From contig NZ_AUAM01000016.1 in assembly GCF_000428725.1 (NCBI RefSeq), forward strand, positions 54,907 through 118,906: a DNA stretch of 64,000 nt, given 5' to 3'. The position numbers and the translations under genes are program-made. This document shows positions 17,723-25,895 of the stretch, piece after piece; position 1 is the first letter of the stretch; each line of letters opens with the position of its first letter. The notes under the pieces were generated by a model. The model saw nothing but the letters and a program-made list of their open reading frames with translations, was not told the DNA's origin and searched no databases. The DNA is from Psychromonas aquimarina ATCC BAA-1526. GTDB taxonomy: Bacteria; Pseudomonadota; Gammaproteobacteria; Enterobacterales; Psychromonadaceae.

Positions 17723-19486
17723 TTAATACAAAGACGTTGGGCTGAACTCTTCAAACAGATACAGTAAAGAGTTATCTGCGCCTTTTGTTAATGCCTTAGC
17801 ACTACTTTCTCCAGCGTAGTATTTAGCAAAATCTGCTGTCGATACATTAATTATTTCAGTTGGCTTTCGATAATTACGCTCTACTTTTCCAACAAACTCA
17901 GCAATTGAGTTGCGGATATCTAGGCCGTATTTATCACCATTTTCAAATTCAAACACTAAAAAACCACTCTTGTCTGCAGCTAAATCAGGATTTATACGGG
18001 TACGAAGATAATCTACTGCCGTCGCACTCTCTTTTTCAGCCCAGTCAGCCGATTGAGTACCCGTGACTGTGATATCGCTATTGCCTTCCAGCGAATGAAC
18101 CGCAGACATATAAAAGTTTCTAGCGATCATACCTGGTGATAACTGCCCTAAAGAACGTAACGAATCAGCCAATGCCTGACGTGAGGCTTTATCATTCGGT
18201 TTTGCATGATATAAATAAGTTGCCAGCTGCTTCGCCCAGAGGTGTTTACCCGAGTCTTGTGCTCGCTGCCATTTGTTAAATACGGCTTCTTCCCCTCCCA
18301 TCGCTTCAATCAGGTAGTTGGCTTCCGTGTCGTTCGGCAGGTTGTGTAATTCGTCAGCATAACCTGAAAAATAGCCTGCATTTGCCGTTGGAAATGCTTG
18401 ATAAAATGTCTCAGCCTGGCCATATGCATCATTAACAAAAGGCGACTGAGTGGTTGATTCAGGCAAACTAATATGGTGCTTGAGTTGGTCTGGACGGATC
18501 CCTTTATTAGTCATTCGAATAGACTGATCATAAACAAAGGCCATCGAATCGACAATCGAAGTGATAGCATTGTTGATTTTCTCTTTACCAACCAAAGGAG
18601 CTGCACCGCCCCCTCCATTTAGCACAATCGCAGGGTTAATTTCACGAAGTTCTTTCAGCGCATCCATCCAGGTATTCGGATCGCGATAACTGTCGCCACG
18701 AAGAGTATAGGTATTTTGGTGAGGCCAAAGTACGTTTTCAAATACCAGGTCTAACTCGTGGAAATAGAATGAAATGGAGTCATCAGAATCAGTCGCATGA
18801 TGGTACCCCGTCACGGTAAAGGGTCCAACCTTAACCGTTTCCTGATCAGCAACTGGCAGAGTGACAGGCATAAAAGCAGATTCCCCCAACGTCAATTGCG
18901 CAGGAATAGAAGGGGCATCAGCCCCTTTAAGAGGTAAGCCCTTAGCAAACTGAATATCTGTGCGCGCATTGAGTACTGGTAACAACTCTGGAATCGGAGT
19001 TTTTGCGATACCACCAGCACCTTTAGATGCTTCAAGTTCATTGGCAATTGGGTGACCTACAATAATTGGGTTGTCACCGTCAGCTAGCCCTTCGGCACCA
19101 TACATATAATGAGCGTGGTCGTAAAAAATGGCTAATACTGGTTTATCAGAGATATTCTTGCGAATGTAATCTCGGAAATGCTTACCTTCACTGCGGTCCT
19201 CACCAGTATTCAAAACTATCAGTCCCTCGTCGGTTTCAATTACAGCTGGAGCATAAAAGGGCCCCCATAATTGGTAAACACCTTCCGCGACAACGGTATG
19301 AGTCAATGTCTCAGAAAGACGAGTGAGCGGTACAATCTGTTGTACAGCTTCTGGATTCACAACCGCCCCTGATTCTAGAGTAACGAGAGGTGATTCTAGC
19401 TTACCATTGTAGTGACTCCAGCTTGAGTCCGCAGCTGCTTGACAAGAAATCAAAGCTAGCGCACTCACAATTATTTTTAGTTTCAT
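17723..19486 (-). CDS. Alkylsulfatase-like metallo-beta-lactamase-fold protein with altered metal motif
   Basis: An exported protein of about 587 residues (signal peptide ending near QAAA). Its order of domains follows SdsA1-type alkylsulfatases: an MBL-fold domain, then an alkylsulfatase dimerisation domain with YFSGYADELHNLP and the GKHLWAKQLATYLYHAKPND helices, then a sterol-carrier-like end (TGTQSADWAEKES region). LRGDSYRDPNTW resembles the SdsA1 'TLRG..VRDP..W' segment. The usual HxHxDH zinc motif instead reads HAHYMY near residue 122, so Asp and the third His are missing. It may bind metal differently or lack hydrolase activity. The ATG at 19486 has an AGGAT site 8 nt before it; a TTG two codons upstream is less likely. 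Divergent from a LysR gene. Confidence 0.75.
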   Translation of the reverse strand: MKLKIIVSALALISCQAAADSSWSHYNGKLESPLVTLESGAVVNPEAVQQIVPLTRLSETLTHTVVAEGVYQLWGPFYAPAVIETDEGLIVLNTGEDRSEGKHFRDYIRKNISDKPVLAIFYDHAHYMYGAEGLADGDNPIIVGHPIANELEASKGAGGIAKTPIPELLPVLNARTDIQFAKGLPLKGADAPSIPAQLTLGESAFMPVTLPVADQETVKVGPFTVTGYHHATDSDDSISFYFHELDLVFENVLWPHQNTYTLRGDSYRDPNTWMDALKELREINPAIVLNGGGGAAPLVGKEKINNAITSIVDSMAFVYDQSIRMTNKGIRPDQLKHHISLPESTTQSPFVNDAYGQAETFYQAFPTANAGYFSGYADELHNLPNDTEANYLIEAMGGEEAVFNKWQRAQDSGKHLWAKQLATYLYHAKPNDKASRQALADSLRSLGQLSPGMIARNFYMSAVHSLEGNSDITVTGTQSADWAEKESATAVDYLRTRINPDLAADKSGFLVFEFENGDKYGLDIRNSIAEFVGKVERNYRKPTEIINVSTADFAKYYAGESSAKALTKGADNSLLYLFEEFSPTSLY

Positions 19487-19683
19487 AATCAATATCCTAA
19501 ATAAACTGATAACTCTTGATGTTTGTTTAACTTTTATTGTTAACCACTATTGTCAGTACAGGTAAATAGATCCACTGGTGCCTTAGCTAGTCAACAAAAC
19601 AAATTTATCACAAGCAAATCTTGATTAAATGCCCTGTTGCTTGTACTAATAACAAATACAATTTGTTATTGGGTGTGTTAATT

Positions 19684-20514
19684 ATGGATTTCAATCTTAT
19701 CAAGGCGTTTATTGTTACATTCGAAGTCGGAACGATGACCAAATCTTCAGAGCTGATGGGAGTGTCACAACAGGCCGTCAGTGCTTCTATAAAGCGATTA
19801 GAGGAGGTCATGAACGAAAAGCTTTTTCTTAGAAAAGGAAGAAGTATTGAGCCCACATATGCAGCGGAAACGCTTTACCAAAAATTGAAGCCCGTCTCAT
19901 CAATGATAGAAAACGCTGTAACTATTAAAGAAAGGCTCAGTGTGGCCTGCTCAGAAATACTCTTAGACAAGCTGTCTGACCTTGATGAGATCAAGCTTAA
20001 GCAGACTGAATTTGACCGAAGTCTATTGGATGATGACTTGCGGTACCAGCGCACAGATATCGTGATTGATATCGTCAATGTGTTGAGCCCTGGTTATGTT
20101 GCAGAGCCTGTCTATGAGGATTCATTAGTGGTGATCTGTCAGCAAGAACATCCTCGTATTCATTCAGAAATCAGCAAGGAACAGCTCTATCAGGAACAAT
20201 TTGTCACTGGTCAGATGCGTTTAAATGGGCGTACTGGCTTTGAAATCTACGCAAGGGAGGTTGTAAATGAAAGAAAAGAAAAGGTCCTGATGTATTCTAC
20301 AGCCAATGTTATGATGCTTGTATCCCAGACACACTTATTAGCAACGGTGTCAGAATATATGGCAAACAAATGGGCGGACAAGCTCGGTCTCAAAGTTTTA
20401 CCCTGTCCGGTGGATTTGAGACCGATTACATTTTCTATGATGTATCATCAAAGATATCAAGCAGATCCTTTCCATATGAAAGTGAGAGAAAAGATTAAAT
20501 CTTGTTTCAAATAA
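19684..20514 (+). CDS. LysR family transcriptional regulator, divergent from the alkylsulfatase-like gene
   Basis: A LysR protein of about 276 residues. The N-terminal domain has FNLIKAFIVTFEVGTMTKSS and the recognition helix SQQAVSASIKRLEE. The C-terminal domain contains AEPVYEDSLVVICQQEH. The frame extends to 19621, but the ATG at 19684 (MDFNLIK) fits the family. The 197-bp gap to the divergent alkylsulfatase-like gene, measured between start codons, suggests that this regulator controls it. The protein is slightly short for the family but looks intact. A terminator follows. Confidence 0.83.
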   Translation: MDFNLIKAFIVTFEVGTMTKSSELMGVSQQAVSASIKRLEEVMNEKLFLRKGRSIEPTYAAETLYQKLKPVSSMIENAVTIKERLSVACSEILLDKLSDLDEIKLKQTEFDRSLLDDDLRYQRTDIVIDIVNVLSPGYVAEPVYEDSLVVICQQEHPRIHSEISKEQLYQEQFVTGQMRLNGRTGFEIYAREVVNERKEKVLMYSTANVMMLVSQTHLLATVSEYMANKWADKLGLKVLPCPVDLRPITFSMMYHQRYQADPFHMKVREKIKSCFK

Positions 20515-20526
20515 ACAGCGGCTTTG

Positions 20527-20560
20527 AAGGCTTTGTTAGTGAAATCACTGGAGCCTTTTT
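20527..20560 (+). terminator. Terminator after the LysR gene
   Basis: AAGGCT and AGCCTT pair, with an inner AGTG/CACT stem around AAAT, followed by five T residues. It begins 12 bp after the LysR stop codon. Confidence 0.75.
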
Positions 20561-20606
20561 GCTCATACGTAACCTGATTTTTAAACAGGTAGTCGGTGAA
20601 TGCATA

Positions 20607-20720
20607 ATGGAAAAATCAAAAGGTAAATTATTAACTGGGCGCAGTATAACCAAGCGTTGTTAAATCGGAAAGCCATTAGTTTCAGGATTGATTCGACCAG
20701 CCTGAAAGTTATCAAATTAT
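20607..20720 (+). pseudogene. IS5-family transposase remnant (N-terminus)
   Basis: A frame at 20635-20720 encodes INWAQYNQALLNRKAISFRI then DSTSLKV. The 'NW..YNQAL..RG.I.FWID' pattern is the start of IS5/IS903-group transposases. The ATG at 20607 (MEKSKGK) is separated from this part by a frameshift. The sequence stops matching after about 30 residues, where the DUF1254 fragment begins. No terminal inverted repeats were found. Confidence 0.7.
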
Positions 20721-20727
20721 TTCAGCT

Positions 20728-20844
20728 GTAGTGTTCAGTTTCTCCACTGCTCTCGCAGTGGTGAGCCCTCGTGTCTTTATGGACGATCCCCAGTAATACC
20801 GCATTAATATTCAAGCACCGGTAAGTCAGCAGGCTGTCTGTCAG
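20728..20844 (+). pseudogene. DUF1254 gene fragment (fourth paralogue, decayed)
   Basis: The translation VVSPRVFMDDPQ, stop, YRINIQAPVSQQAV aligns with VVIPRAFMDDTKQDRIDIQE and PVNQLAV of DUF1254 paralogue 2 (residues about 195-220), and the preceding FSTAL corresponds to FRSSTDL. An in-frame TAA interrupts it. DNA identity to 12290-12400 is obvious by eye. The fragment lies between the IS5 remnant and the amidohydrolase remnant, so the locus has suffered at least two deletions or rearrangements. Confidence 0.8.
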
Positions 20845-21195
20845 CAACGAGATGCAGCATATCACGTGATACAATTTTTTCTAACGGAAAAATATTGCGG
20901 TGTGGACGATCCGGAACATCGTCCGCAAAGGAGCGGAACATGGTCATGGCAATATATGTATTAATTGAGTCGGCATAACGATATCACCGTCGGCTTCTAT
21001 GACTGTTTCTGCCTGGTAATATTAATCTCTTCATTGTTGATTACGGCAATAATTTTATTACCTTTTAAAGCCACTAAGCCTTGTTTAAAAACCGTTTTTT
21101 ATCAGCAGATCCGCTTTTTCAAGTGCAGCCGATGCGCTATTGAACAATGAGGATGCGCAAAGGAATAATATAGCAAGGTGCGTTTTTTTAAGCAT
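20845..21195 (-). pseudogene. Amidohydrolase gene remnant, frameshifted and truncated
   Basis: On the minus strand an ATG at 21195 opens a signal peptide (AILFLCASSLFNSASA) followed by KADLLIKNG, the standard start of TRZ/ATZ-type amidohydrolases. After frameshifts, GNKIIAV, ETVIEADGDIVMP-like and AMTMFRSFADDVPDR / IFPLEKIVSRDM follow in different frames. These correspond to successive N-terminal parts of the family, with the metal-binding HxH turn deleted. Homology stops at about 20845. The gene is clearly dead. Confidence 0.75.
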
Positions 21196-21237
21196 AAATA
21201 ATTACTCGTTAAGTAAAGTGTTATAAGCGAATTTAGC

Positions 21238-21290
21238 ATCTGTCATTATCCAGCAAACCGGCCATTACAAATACTAAAAACTAGCCGCAA
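21238..21290 (+). pseudogene. Second copy of the CHYPAN remnant
   Basis: The bases at 21238-21267 match 17049-17077 at about 24 of 29 positions, and both encode CHYPAN in one frame (here SICHYPANRPLQIL). The two copies flank the 4.2-kb segment carrying the alkylsulfatase-like and LysR genes in direct orientation. I take both as remains of one mobile-element family, possibly ISL3-like. Confidence 0.35.
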
Positions 21291-21458
21291 TTAAAAATTT
21301 AAAATGTTGATGATAACTTTGTTATGTTAATGAAATCAATGGGATAGAGTGATGTTCACATTTTTATCTGAAACAGACATGCATTAAATTTATTTTTTGT
21401 TAGGATGCGCCGTACAGAGCTTATTTTTTATAAAAATAATAACGAAGGATAAATTGTA

Positions 21459-23471
21459 ATGACCAAAAATTTTACCAGAGGTGCGGCCGCTGCTGCCGTG
21501 CTGGCCGCTTTAATCGGCTGCAGTAATACTGGAACCAGTAACAGCAATGCTGAACCATTCACGTTAACGATTGCGCATATGAATGATACCCATTCAAATT
21601 TTGACCCGGTTAAATCCAGCTTTACAACGGGCAGCGACGGACAGCTTGTTTATAATGAATTCGGCGGTTATCCGCGCCTGCTGCAGGCATCAAACGATAT
21701 TATTCAAGCTGCTGAACAGGCGGATAAACCTCTGCTGCTGCTGCATGGCGGCGATGCATGGCAGGGTACGGTTTATTTCAGTTTAAATAAAGGTGCGGCT
21801 AACGCAGATCTGCTTTCTAGAATGCATATAGATGCGATGGCGATGGGCAACCATGAGTTCGATCTGTCCACAACGGAACTGGCCGCTTTTATCGATGAGG
21901 TGAATTTTCCTGTTCTGGCCGCTAATATCGATGCCAGTGCTGATGCTGAGCTAAGTGACTCGGATAATCTTAAAGCCTATCAGCTTTTTGCTTTTAGCGA
22001 CGGAGTGAATAAACGTCTTATTAATGATCCTGCGGAGGCTGCTGGCGGCGAAGTGGTTGTGGCGGTTATCGGTATTGCTCTGGAAGATATGGCCAGCATG
22101 TCAGAAGGTGTCGGGGACGTTAAATTTGCCGCTGAAGCCGCATCTACGCAGAAAACCGTTGATCAGTTAACAGCTGCCGGTGTGAATAAAATTGTGCTGC
22201 TGACTCATATCGGCACTGAACGCGATATTCAGCTTGCACAGCAGACCACTGGTGTTGATGTTATTGTCGGCGGGCACTCGCATACACTGCTGGGAGATTT
22301 TACCGAGTTAGGTTTCGGGGATAACGGCGGCTATGCGCAGCTGATTACCCAGAAAGACGGCAAAGGTAAAACCTGCATTGTCCAGGCTGGCCAGTATGCA
22401 CAGGCAATCGGCCTGGCTGAGGTTGAGTTTGATGCTGACGGTGATCTGGCCTCCTGCAGCGGTAACAATACTCTGTTATCTAACGATGAATTTTATAATA
22501 AAGAAAAACGTGATCAGCAGGATCTGCTTACAGGTGACAACAAAAATCAAGTTGTAGACTACATCAGCAGCGAACCGAAAATAGCTATTGTTGAGCAGGA
22601 TGCTGGGCTGCGGGCTCATATCGACAGTACCTATAAACCTGCTTATGATGCAGCTTTCGGCGAAGTTATCGCTAAAGTGAACCAGACGATTAACCAGGAG
22701 CGCCGCCCTGGTGATAAAGGTACCGATAAACACGGCTCTGACACAGCGCCGATTATCGCCCAGTCTTTTCTTTACTGGGCGAATCAGGATGCCGTTAAAG
22801 CGGTAACCGGTAAAAACGTGCAGGTAGCCTTTATGCCTGCCGGCGGAGTGCGCACCGGTATCAATGCGGGTGAAATGAAAGAGGGCAACGTGACATTTGA
22901 AATGCTGCCTTTTAATACTTACCTGTCGGTGCTGACTTTAACGGGTGAAGAGATTAAAGCTGTACTGGAAAGCACCATTACGCAGACGCTTAAAAGAGAC
23001 GCACATGCAGGAAAGTTCCCCTATGTCGGCGGTATGCGTTATACCTTTACTGAAACAGCCAGAGAAACAGCCGGTCATATCAGTTCACTTGAAGTAAACA
23101 GCGGTACAGAAAGTGCCCCTGCCTGGGAGAAAATTCAGGATAGAGCTGAGTATGGTGTGGTGCTGGGTAATTATAATGCTAACGGTCGTGACGGCTGGGA
23201 TGTGATTGCACAAGCGCAGGAAAACAAAACGGATCGTATTGATGTGGTTCAGGAAAACGGCACTTATGTCGGTTATAAAGTAAATAAACTTAACTTTAAC
23301 ACTGCTAAAGGCAACTATTCCCCGCAATATCAAACAGTTTCTGCGGTTAACTGTAAAGCTTCCGGCGTGAGCTGTAATACCGATGCGCAGGCATTTATCA
23401 GTTATGCTAAAAGCAAAGGGGTTATTGCACCTATCGCTTTCGAAACAACAACCATGCACTATGCTGAGTAA
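21459..23471 (+). CDS. UshA-like 5'-nucleotidase / metallophosphatase lipoprotein
   Basis: A 670-residue exported enzyme predicted to dephosphorylate nucleotides in the periplasm or at the outer membrane. The leader ends in the lipobox LIGC, so it is probably lipid-anchored, unlike soluble UshA. The N-terminal calcineurin-like domain has all metal motifs: AHMNDTHS, GGDAWQGT, MGNHEFD, LTHIGTERD and GGHSHT. The C-terminal 5'-nucleotidase domain has MPAGGVRTGI, LPFNTYLSVLTLTGEEI and PYVGGMRYTF, the substrate-binding region. An AAGGA ribosome site precedes the ATG and a terminator follows. It is longer than UshA (550) because of inserted loops around residues 340-420. Confidence 0.88.
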   Translation: MTKNFTRGAAAAAVLAALIGCSNTGTSNSNAEPFTLTIAHMNDTHSNFDPVKSSFTTGSDGQLVYNEFGGYPRLLQASNDIIQAAEQADKPLLLLHGGDAWQGTVYFSLNKGAANADLLSRMHIDAMAMGNHEFDLSTTELAAFIDEVNFPVLAANIDASADAELSDSDNLKAYQLFAFSDGVNKRLINDPAEAAGGEVVVAVIGIALEDMASMSEGVGDVKFAAEAASTQKTVDQLTAAGVNKIVLLTHIGTERDIQLAQQTTGVDVIVGGHSHTLLGDFTELGFGDNGGYAQLITQKDGKGKTCIVQAGQYAQAIGLAEVEFDADGDLASCSGNNTLLSNDEFYNKEKRDQQDLLTGDNKNQVVDYISSEPKIAIVEQDAGLRAHIDSTYKPAYDAAFGEVIAKVNQTINQERRPGDKGTDKHGSDTAPIIAQSFLYWANQDAVKAVTGKNVQVAFMPAGGVRTGINAGEMKEGNVTFEMLPFNTYLSVLTLTGEEIKAVLESTITQTLKRDAHAGKFPYVGGMRYTFTETARETAGHISSLEVNSGTESAPAWEKIQDRAEYGVVLGNYNANGRDGWDVIAQAQENKTDRIDVVQENGTYVGYKVNKLNFNTAKGNYSPQYQTVSAVNCKASGVSCNTDAQAFISYAKSKGVIAPIAFETTTMHYAE

Positions 23472-23790
23472 GTACTATCGCTAACTTAAGCGTTATTAAA
23501 GGCATGCCTTATTAAGGTGTGCCTTTTTGTTAGTATATACAAGCATTATCTGTCTCTAATCAATAAAAAAACTTAACCCTATAATTCGTTTCTCTGTCTA
23601 AAAAATAGGCGAATATTTATCATTTACTTATCCATTAATCCGATCTCAATAACAGTATTTGTAAAAAAAATGTTAAATTCTGTAAAGATTTGAACTCTGC
23701 TCTTTGAAAATTTTCTGTTTGCCAATACTCTCCTGTCGAAGCATAAAAACAAGCTTCTCACTTTATCAATAAAATAATAGGAGTTTATTT
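23472..23790. other. Intergenic region with a terminator and probable promoter
   Basis: The 5'-nucleotidase terminator is at 23498-23528. A TATAAT at about 23580-23585 in AT-rich sequence may be the -10 box of the AbgT-like gene. No reading frame of interest is seen. Confidence 0.45.
23498..23528 (+). terminator. Terminator after the 5'-nucleotidase gene
   Basis: AAAGGCATGCCTT pairs with AAGGTGTGCCTTT (two G-T wobbles) around an ATT loop, followed by T residues. Confidence 0.8.
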
Positions 23791-25398
23791 ATGCCGGCTG
23801 CAGATATGAAAGCGACAGCCGCAAAGGAATGCACGACCAAACAATCAGGATTGTTTAACCGCTTTTTGACCACCGTTGAGTGGCTTGGGAATTTACTTCC
23901 CCACCCGATAGCACTGTTTGCTATTTTCTGTTTTACTATTTTAATTGCCTCCGGGATCGCAGGCTATTTTGATATGTCTGTTATTGATCCGAGACCAGAA
24001 GGCGCTTCCGGGCGTGCTGCTGACGGTGTCATTCGTGTGGTCAGCCTGCTGAACGCTGAAGGCCTGCAGCGTATTGTTACCAGTCTGGTTACTAACTTCA
24101 CTGGATTTGCTCCCCTGGGTACCGTACTGGTTGCACTGTTAGGTGTTGGAATTGCCGAACGCTCCGGTCTGATTTCGGCCGCCATGCGCGGTATTGTAAT
24201 GGGCGCGTCAAAACGTACTGTTACTTTTGCTGTTGTTTTTGCCGGAATTATTTCCAATACAGCTTCTGAGCTGGGTTATGTTGTGCTGGTCCCTATGGCA
24301 GCGCTGATATTCCACTCTCTGGGACGTCATCCTTTAGCTGGTCTTGCGGCCGCTTTTGCGGGTGTTTCCGGCGGTTACAGTGCCAACCTGCTGATCGGCA
24401 CCGTTGATCCGCTGCTTTCCGGGATAACCGAAGCCGCCTCTAAAATTATCGCGCCGACCTACTCAGTTGGTCCGGAAGCTAACTGGTACTTTATGTTTAT
24501 CAGTACCTTCCTGATCACGATTCTTGGTGCTCTGGTCACAGAAAAAATTGTTGAGCCCAAACTGGGTAAATACAATTCGGATGAATCAGAAGAAGATCTG
24601 AGTCAGGCTGAAAATATGGGCGCACTGACAGCAGTTGAGAAAAAAGGACTTAAAATAGCAGGTTTAGTGCTGCTGGCGATTGCCGCTTTGTTAGCCTGGA
24701 CTATTGTACCTGAGTCGGGAATTCTGCGTCACCCGGAGACAGGGGCTGTTGCCGGATCTCCTTTCTTTGGCGGTGTGGTTGCTTTTATCTTTATCTGTTT
24801 TGCTATTCCCGGTTATTTCTATGGTAAAACAACGGGCTCAATTAAAAGCTACCGTGACATGATCGATGCAATGTCGCATTCCATGAGTACCATGGGCATG
24901 TATATTGTACTGGTTTTCTTTGCCGCGCAGTTTGTTGCTTTTTTCAGCTGGACTAATTTTGGTGCAGTGATAGCCGTTACCGGTGCTGAGTTCCTGCAGT
25001 CAGTTAATTTAACGGGGCCGTTACTGTTTGTTATGTTTATCCTGATGTGTGGTTTTATCAACTTAATGATAGGCAGTGCTTCCGCACAGTGGGCTGTTAC
25101 CGCCCCTATTTTTGTACCTATGTTAATGCTGGTGGGTTATGCGCCGGAGACTATTCAGGCGGCTTATCGTATTGGTGATTCAGTTACTAATATTATTACC
25201 CCTATGATGAGTTATTTTGGTTTAATTCTTGCTGTGGCAACTAAGTATAAAAAAGACTTAGGTATAGGCACCTTGATTTCAACTATGCTGCCTTACTCTA
25301 TTATCTTTACCATAGGCTGGACTATGCTGTTTTTCGTCTGGGTATTTGTATTAGGTCTGCCGGTAGGACCTGGTTCGGCAACATATTACACCCCGTGA
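23791..25398 (+). CDS. AbgT family transporter
   Basis: A 535-residue inner-membrane protein of the AbgT family, whose members import p-aminobenzoyl-glutamate (AbgT) or export sulfonamide-like antimetabolites (MtrF, YdaH). About ten hydrophobic segments are visible. Family landmarks are the N-terminal VEWLGNLLPHPIALFAIFC, the hairpin SNTASELGYVVLVPMAA, the conserved FAGVSGGYSANLL, and GSASAQWAVTAPIFVPMLM with PMMSYFGL. No peptidase genes abgAB are nearby, so the exact substrate and direction are open. A TAGGAG ribosome site precedes the ATG. It ends before a strong terminator. Confidence 0.9.
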   Translation: MPAADMKATAAKECTTKQSGLFNRFLTTVEWLGNLLPHPIALFAIFCFTILIASGIAGYFDMSVIDPRPEGASGRAADGVIRVVSLLNAEGLQRIVTSLVTNFTGFAPLGTVLVALLGVGIAERSGLISAAMRGIVMGASKRTVTFAVVFAGIISNTASELGYVVLVPMAALIFHSLGRHPLAGLAAAFAGVSGGYSANLLIGTVDPLLSGITEAASKIIAPTYSVGPEANWYFMFISTFLITILGALVTEKIVEPKLGKYNSDESEEDLSQAENMGALTAVEKKGLKIAGLVLLAIAALLAWTIVPESGILRHPETGAVAGSPFFGGVVAFIFICFAIPGYFYGKTTGSIKSYRDMIDAMSHSMSTMGMYIVLVFFAAQFVAFFSWTNFGAVIAVTGAEFLQSVNLTGPLLFVMFILMCGFINLMIGSASAQWAVTAPIFVPMLMLVGYAPETIQAAYRIGDSVTNIITPMMSYFGLILAVATKYKKDLGIGTLISTMLPYSIIFTIGWTMLFFVWVFVLGLPVGPGSATYYTP

Positions 25399-25421
25399 GG
25401 TTAAAGTCAGCTACTGATGTG

Positions 25422-25445
25422 AAAGGGAGCTAAGCTCCCTTTTTT
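25422..25445 (+). terminator. Terminator after the AbgT-like gene
   Basis: AAAGGGAGC pairs with GCTCCCTTT around TAA, with further T residues after it. It lies 23 bp beyond the stop codon and just before the end of the convergent small gene. Confidence 0.9.
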
Positions 25446-25448
25446 ACT

Positions 25449-25760
25449 CTAATCAGAAAATCCGTCGTGTACAAAGCGGTGCTTAGCCTGATAAAAATTA
25501 CTTTCATCACACTCAAGAAATGCCAGTGCGAAAATATAACCCTCTTTTTTGAATTTAGGAATTTTAGCTAATTCATATTCATTCATAATGATATTCATCG
25601 CTTCCTGAACCCATTCCGTTTCGCCCGGGCCGATTTCAACTTCCGGCGGATCATAATAAGTGACCATCCAGTCCTGAAGCTGTTCTGCGGATATTTTTCC
25701 TGCATCCCAGGCGTTAAGCTCGGTGATTAGTTGTGCTTTTGTTACAAATGGACGGCTCAT
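25449..25760 (-). CDS. Small acidic cytoplasmic protein of unknown function
   Basis: I do not recognise a family with certainty. The 103-residue product is acidic, has no signal peptide or membrane segment and looks largely helical, with KAQLITELNAWDAGKISAEQ near the start. A GGAGG ribosome site lies 9 nt before the ATG, which supports it as a real gene. It is convergent with the AbgT-like gene and lies downstream of the orphan ABC-binding-protein gene, separated by that gene's hairpin. Confidence 0.7.
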   Translation of the reverse strand: MSRPFVTKAQLITELNAWDAGKISAEQLQDWMVTYYDPPEVEIGPGETEWVQEAMNIIMNEYELAKIPKFKKEGYIFALAFLECDESNFYQAKHRFVHDGFSD

Positions 25761-25850
25761 TTAAGCGTTCCTCCAGTGAAGGTATTATTAAGCGCTAGAG
25801 TAACTTAATTCGTCTAAAATGTTTAATCAATTCCCTGCCGGGCATAAAGA

Positions 25851-25874
25851 ATAAAGGAGCTGATGCTCCTTTAT
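25851..25874 (-). terminator. Hairpin terminator of the orphan ABC substrate-binding gene
   Basis: ATAAAGGAGC and GCTCCTTTAT form a perfect 10-bp stem around a four-base loop. The T-rich tails are short on both strands. It lies 21 bp after the minus-strand stop codon. Confidence 0.75.
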
Positions 25875-25895
25875 TTTGTAAGAAATAAAAACGGA

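Larger units (their letters stand above)
20515..21458. other. Gene graveyard: 0.94-kb stretch made mostly of decayed genes
   Basis: No intact gene is present. From left to right it holds a terminator for the LysR gene, an IS5-like transposase start, a DUF1254 fragment, an antisense amidohydrolase fragment, and a second copy of the CHYPAN remnant at about 21238-21267. The last 170 bp are AT-rich and carry the promoter region of the 5'-nucleotidase gene. A 61-codon open frame at 20965-21150 on the plus strand is merely the complement of the amidohydrolase remnant. Confidence 0.7.

Noticed and set aside
20965..21150. 61-codon plus-strand open frame
   Set aside because: It is the complement of the amidohydrolase remnant on the minus strand and has no ribosome site.
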